Source: Thomasclavelia spiroformis
GTDB lineage: Bacteria; Bacillota_I; Bacilli_A; Erysipelotrichales; Coprobacillaceae
Length of the DNA: 19,290 nucleotides
NCBI GenBank assembly: GCA_018369555.1
Contig: JAGZCC010000040.1
Span: 1 to 19,290 of the forward strand
Reading direction: 5' to 3'
In this document: one piece after another, positions 16,601-19,290 of the stretch
Position numbering within the stretch: position 1 is the stretch's first letter
Layout of the letters: each line of letters begins with the position of its first letter
The notes under the pieces: model-generated
Databases searched by the model: none
Seen by the model: the letters and a program-made list of their open reading frames with translations, nothing else
Told to the model about the DNA's origin: nothing
Made by a program: the position numbers and the translations under genes

Positions 16601-18892
16601 ATTATAAGCATCGTTTGCCGTTAATCCATAAACTGGATCATGATTATAGAAATATTTATGTGGTAATTGCCATTGTCTTTCTTTTAAGAAATTGTAATAA
16701 GAATTATCACGATAAGTCAACATTGCTTGTTGATCGTTATTACCGAACTTATTTGTATATCCTGTATCACCTGTATTTTGCATCCATACACTATTTACCC
16801 ATTGTAAATGCCATGGCGATGGATTTGTATATGAAGTCATGTTGATCCATAAATCTTTACCTTTGCGATTTTCACGCATATCTTCATATAAATCAGTCCA
16901 ACGTTCATATGTTTCACTAATTGTATAGAATGGGCTTCCTGTTACATAATACTCAGATGGGGCAGTTGAAGGGTGTAATAACATTCCGTCAAGTTTCCAA
17001 TAGTTAATATCAAATTTATCTTGATACCCTAAGAAAATGTCATCACGTAATTTATTTAAATAGCGAGCATCTGAAATATTAATATCCCCAGATTGGCGAT
17101 TAACTGAACCAAAACCATTTCTCTCAATCCAATTTGCAATTTCACCTTGCGTACCATAACCACCACGAGGACCTAACCATAAACCAAAGTTAGAACCTAA
17201 TTGATTTACTTGTAAACTTGAATTATACAGTTCGTTAGGAAATTTATTATTAAAATCCCAGAAAGAACTGTAATTGATCCAACCATCATCTACTACATAT
17301 GAATCTAATGGATTAACACCATGTTGTGTAAATCCTTTTTCAATTTCATAGAAACTCTTTAAGATATTTTCATCAGAAATATTTTTCATATTATCATACC
17401 AAGAGTTGTATTGTTGACGAAATTCAGTATCAGTAGCAATTGTTTCAATATATTCATAGAAATCAGCTTGCACTACATTATAATCTGTGCTTCTTGCAGC
17501 ACCTACAACCGCATCCCAAGTTGTCATAGTTCCTGCTGTATTATTTTTATGATATTCGAAATGTTTATCTTTAGCTAAAGATTTACCATAATGATAGCGA
17601 ATAAAACCATTTTTATCACGAATTTTATTTTCTGTTTCCGGAAATTCACATCCCCAATACATTGCCCCCAAATAATATGGTTGTCCTAATTCAAGGTAAT
17701 CACCTTTCATATTTGCCATATCAGGATTATCTTTTTGTTCTGGAATTGTCCAATATTGATTTTCTTGTAAGTTGGCATCAGCTAAATTCATATTTTCTAA
17801 ATCAATATAATCAATTTTAGCTTTAGCTGCATCTTTTTCTGGTACTGAAATTTCTAAATGTTTACGCATGAAAGAATCACCATCTTTCATAGTAATTATC
17901 TCTTTAATTGTATATTCAACACCACGAGCTGTAACTGGTTCAAATTCAAAAGTTAATGTTTTAACATCATCTTTTGTAGTTAAAACTGGTTCACCTTTTA
18001 AAGTTAGTTCACTGCTTTTGATTTGTGATTTTACTTTTTCTGGGAAAATAGCTTCATCTTCAAAGAAGTTGAATTCTGAACAGCTTGCCACATTTACATT
18101 TGAATTATCAGAAGGTTTATATCCTGATGTAAATTCAATTCTTACGAATTGAGCTGTTAAAGTCTTATTTAAATTTACATATGTTTCTTTTTGATTATCA
18201 AACTTTCCTTCATAAACTGGATCAGTAGCCGTTTTTAAAGCATCTAAACTATCTGCAGTATATAATTTAAAGTTTTCAACTCGTCCACCATTAGTAGGGG
18301 TTCCATTATTTAATCTTTGTTGATATCGTACTGATTTAAATGATTTTTCTTCGCCCATATCTACATAAATATTATGTGGATATTTCACTTGATCATTTTC
18401 TTGTCCATCATATTTTGAGTGGTAGTATGTTGTATCATTACTATCAAACATTTTTTCTGCAGCTCCATTTGTACCTTCATTTGTTGCTACGCTATCAGCT
18501 TCTACAGTAAAATTAGAACTATCTATTTTTTTAGTTGGTTTTTTAATTTTCCCTTCTTCGCTTCCATTGTCTAAAGTGTTAATAATAAATTCTTCACTAC
18601 CTGCTTGAGGTACTAATTCTGTAGGGGAAGCAGCACCTGTACGATAATTTACTACTTTTGTAGTATTCAATTTTTTGTTTGCAATACTAAAAGTCCTTTT
18701 AATATATTCGTTTCCAAATGTGAAATTAGTATCGTTTTTATCTAATGAAACTATCCCATTTTTTTGAACTTCTACTTGCTCAGTTTTTTCTTTAGCTTCT
18801 ACATATGATGGATTTAATGGCAAAATCGCGCCAAAACTCATACACATAGCTAAAAATGCAGTTGTTCCTTTGTAAAATGTTTTTTTCTTCAT
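13670..18892 (-). CDS. Giant cell-wall GH36-like alpha-glycosidase with CBM32, LamG-like and FIVAR modules
   Basis: Secreted surface enzyme of 1740 residues; signal peptide about 1-33. Modules in order: N-terminal beta-sandwich about 45-110 and 285-500, interrupted by an F5/8C (CBM32-like) module at about 125-280; barrel about 510-830; C-terminal beta domain about 835-917; SbsA/Big-like domain about 922-1012; LamG-like domain about 1030-1180; F5/8C about 1190-1355; FIVAR modules about 1363-1433, 1437-1506, 1509-1577, 1580-1645 and a shorter 1648-1703; anchor 1706-1740 (AVATGD, hydrophobic stretch, KKRKTK). Clan GH-D marks are VVDDGW (533-538), FGLWLGPRGGYG (569-580), predicted nucleophile Asp635 (YWKLDGM) and predicted acid/base Asp709 (QNTGDTGY). 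This matches GH36 logic better than GH31 or GH27. The alpha-galactosidase versus alpha-N-acetylgalactosaminidase choice cannot be made from sequence; the accessory modules and GH31 neighbour favour host mucin or blood-group glycans. The closing FIVAR and anchor resemble the GH31 tail. Confidence 0.85.
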   Translation of the reverse strand: MKKKTFYKGTTAFLAMCMSFGAILPLNPSYVEAKEKTEQVEVQKNGIVSLDKNDTNFTFGNEYIKRTFSIANKKLNTTKVVNYRTGAASPTELVPQAGSEEFIINTLDNGSEEGKIKKPTKKIDSSNFTVEADSVATNEGTNGAAEKMFDSNDTTYYHSKYDGQENDQVKYPHNIYVDMGEEKSFKSVRYQQRLNNGTPTNGGRVENFKLYTADSLDALKTATDPVYEGKFDNQKETYVNLNKTLTAQFVRIEFTSGYKPSDNSNVNVASCSEFNFFEDEAIFPEKVKSQIKSSELTLKGEPVLTTKDDVKTLTFEFEPVTARGVEYTIKEIITMKDGDSFMRKHLEISVPEKDAAKAKIDYIDLENMNLADANLQENQYWTIPEQKDNPDMANMKGDYLELGQPYYLGAMYWGCEFPETENKIRDKNGFIRYHYGKSLAKDKHFEYHKNNTAGTMTTWDAVVGAARSTDYNVVQADFYEYIETIATDTEFRQQYNSWYDNMKNISDENILKSFYEIEKGFTQHGVNPLDSYVVDDGWINYSSFWDFNNKFPNELYNSSLQVNQLGSNFGLWLGPRGGYGTQGEIANWIERNGFGSVNRQSGDINISDARYLNKLRDDIFLGYQDKFDINYWKLDGMLLHPSTAPSEYYVTGSPFYTISETYERWTDLYEDMRENRKGKDLWINMTSYTNPSPWHLQWVNSVWMQNTGDTGYTNKFGNNDQQAMLTYRDNSYYNFLKERQWQLPHKYFYNHDPVYGLTANDAYNRPDIKFSDKELREHLFMLGTRGTAFWEYYYSYSMFDDNKWDINAEAAKWIEDNFDILQKSMMFGGKPENGDVYGYSCWNGSDGIVSLRNPSDKEQTYTIKYDRLIGVGENTKDVYGKVIIGDVAKYQNNNKLSYNDEITYTLQPKEVLIMQYGAQDILAAQIESIHANENKLEVTFNETLRTPSKEMFMVEGYNVTNVTLKEDRQTVELVLDKAVKDTSDVKVVVNGVQDTVGNATTATKVDDYYTNDAVQSIVNRKLDGTAINKGSKYSIDGSEGFSVTGVIKTESKGVEILRQEDSYSVGIDNDGYLIFTMGDVTANSKYVQKTVDRNTEGRPVTSETKGLIADGKEHQFTAVKEVNGMLKLYIDGEVVGSAYNDKNLNPKLNKADLVFADGLVGETAYITVVDHALAFDEVASFNNAEGNVASSKVNALVNVRAYDETTKTEISSKSDRPFTMINDGNKTTDNYLELTDTSDRKNHSRYVEFDLGAEYDLTKLHLTRYFKDNRTYGPTVIALSKDQNFTEEEVVFNTDSTGNVHKLGAGKDKLYQESAAGKDIVLENSVKARYIRLYVNGRDGNTSDHIVEFEAYGSKAEIPSISRIDYSRLETLVNEDLTKTYTAASIEAYNQAAKTDLEAAKELLANKNAKSDAQVEELVNKITKHRELLVKINEETNVDKTALEIAIELANKAKQDDQYKNVVDAVKAKFEASLTAANTVNKKVDATQAEVDKAFDELAQALQMLSFIKGDVAGLKELIAKAETYQADDYTTESYQALQVAIAEAKEAIKDEGNALVVDVEVAKTKLQEAINNLVKVETIDKSKLQAFYDQVKVMEEAKYLPNTWTGFKVALDQAAEVLGKDKSSQEEVNTAYDALVKAYLNLRLKPNKDALKDLITRAESLNNPKLAEEIAQAKAIVTNENATDAQVKEAYTTLNAAIKDLKAGDKAVATGDNNVMTSMMSLAGLSIAGLYLSKKRKTK

Positions 18893-19206
18893 AACCTATG
18901 CCTTTCTCAAAAAAATTGTAAATAAAAATCCTCTAATGACTTATCTAATATAACTACGTTGTTTTTATAGAAAATTTTCTCATTATTTACTGACATATTC
19001 TAACATAGATTTTATTCAACATATTTATACTTATTATTTAATTTTTTTTATTTTTTAATTTTTGATTGACCACATGACACATGATTAAAAATGTTTTTTA
19101 TAAAAAATAGAAAATTTCATTTTAACTCCTTAAAAACGGAGTTAAAAACCTTTGATATAACTCATGTTATCTTTTTCTTTGGTATCATATACTTGAGGTG
19201 ATAACT
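18893..19206. other. Intergenic region between divergent genes
   Basis: It holds the 5' regions of the GH36-like gene (minus) and the right-edge gene (plus). Seen here: AGAAAATTTTCT, a perfect 12-bp palindrome (18969-18980); a tandem heptamer CACATGA x2 (19071-19084); a TTTTTTATAAAAAA-type palindrome near 19094-19107; and a 10-bp hairpin (19120-19147). No convincing -35/-10 pair was found for either gene; minus-strand TGTTAGAAT near 19000-19010 is a possible extended -10. Confidence 0.45.
19120..19147. repeat. Perfect 10-bp inverted repeat ahead of the right-edge gene
   Basis: TTTTAACTCC (19120-19129) and GGAGTTAAAA (19138-19147) flank the 8-nt centre TTAAAAAC. No T-run follows on either strand, so it is unlikely to be an ordinary terminator. 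Its place 60-87 bp before a start codon suits an operator or a transcript-end stabiliser. Confidence 0.45.
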
Positions 19207-19290
19207 ATGTCTCATATAAAACGTAAACCTAAAAAGGATTCTATGATCGATCTTATTAATAAATACAGTCATGATCATTTAGCTTGTGTT
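19207..19290 (+). CDS. Unrecognised gene, 5' end only
   Basis: An ATG at 19207 follows GAGGTGA (19195-19201) at 5-nt spacing, the best ribosome binding site for any plus-strand frame in this part. The 28 codons before the window edge are all open and read MSHIKRKPKKDSMIDLINKY followed by SHDHLACV. The start is strongly basic, then a short amphipathic stretch, with a His/Cys pair at the end that could begin a metal-binding motif. No signal peptide is visible, so a cytoplasmic, possibly nucleic-acid-binding protein is likely. The family cannot be assigned from this much sequence. It is divergent from the GH36-like gene, so a regulator or a mobile-element protein are both possible. Confidence 0.6.
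   Translation, partial: MSHIKRKPKKDSMIDLINKYSHDHLACV

Overview
The window is AT-rich DNA, roughly 30-35% GC by eye, with strong AGGAGG-like ribosome binding sites. It suggests a low-GC Firmicute. The giant FIVAR-tailed, cell-wall-anchored glycosidases, the fermentative L-lactate dehydrogenase and the unusual ATGD-type C-terminal sorting signals point to an anaerobic gut bacterium of the Erysipelotrichia (Coprobacillaceae / Thomasclavelia-like). That placement is inference and was not tested by any search.

Layout. Positions 1-585 (+) hold the end of a NodB polysaccharide deacetylase gene. A shared bidirectional terminator (590-624) separates it from a long run of minus-strand genes. In their own transcription order, right to left, these are: a GH36-like surface glycosidase (13670-18892); a 1.7 kb gene-poor stretch with IS3-family transposase relics (about 12180-13480) and the GH31 control region; a 2154-residue GH31 surface glycosidase (5466-11930); a two-helix small membrane protein (5098-5337); a metal-exporter-like permease (4152-4973); an FBP-type L-lactate dehydrogenase (3087-4052); a lipoprotein N-acetylmuramoyl-L-alanine amidase (2143-2976); and an S41/CtpB-type protease with a peptidoglycan-binding tail (635-2083). 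At the right edge an unrecognised plus-strand gene starts at 19207 behind a good ribosome binding site and runs out of the window.

How the genes work together. The deacetylase, amidase and S41 protease all act on or near the cell envelope and form a plausible wall-remodelling group; amidase and protease are probably co-transcribed. Lactate dehydrogenase is a separate housekeeping unit with its own promoter and terminator. The two giant enzymes dominate the window. Both have a signal peptide, a clan GH-D type catalytic region, several F5/8C (CBM32-like) modules, a row of FIVAR modules and a homologous anchor tail. They look like a surface pair attacking alpha-linked sugars, probably alpha-GalNAc/alpha-Gal caps of mucin or blood-group glycans; this substrate is inferred from fold and accessory modules. 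The GH31 enzyme also carries a type I dockerin followed by a cohesin-like module, so it may join or seed a multi-enzyme surface complex. This is the most interesting content of the window.

Between the two glycosidase genes lie at least three decayed IS3-family OrfB fragments, two of them fused head to head at the conserved HSDxG motif, plus a large hairpin that may be either a terminator or an IS end.
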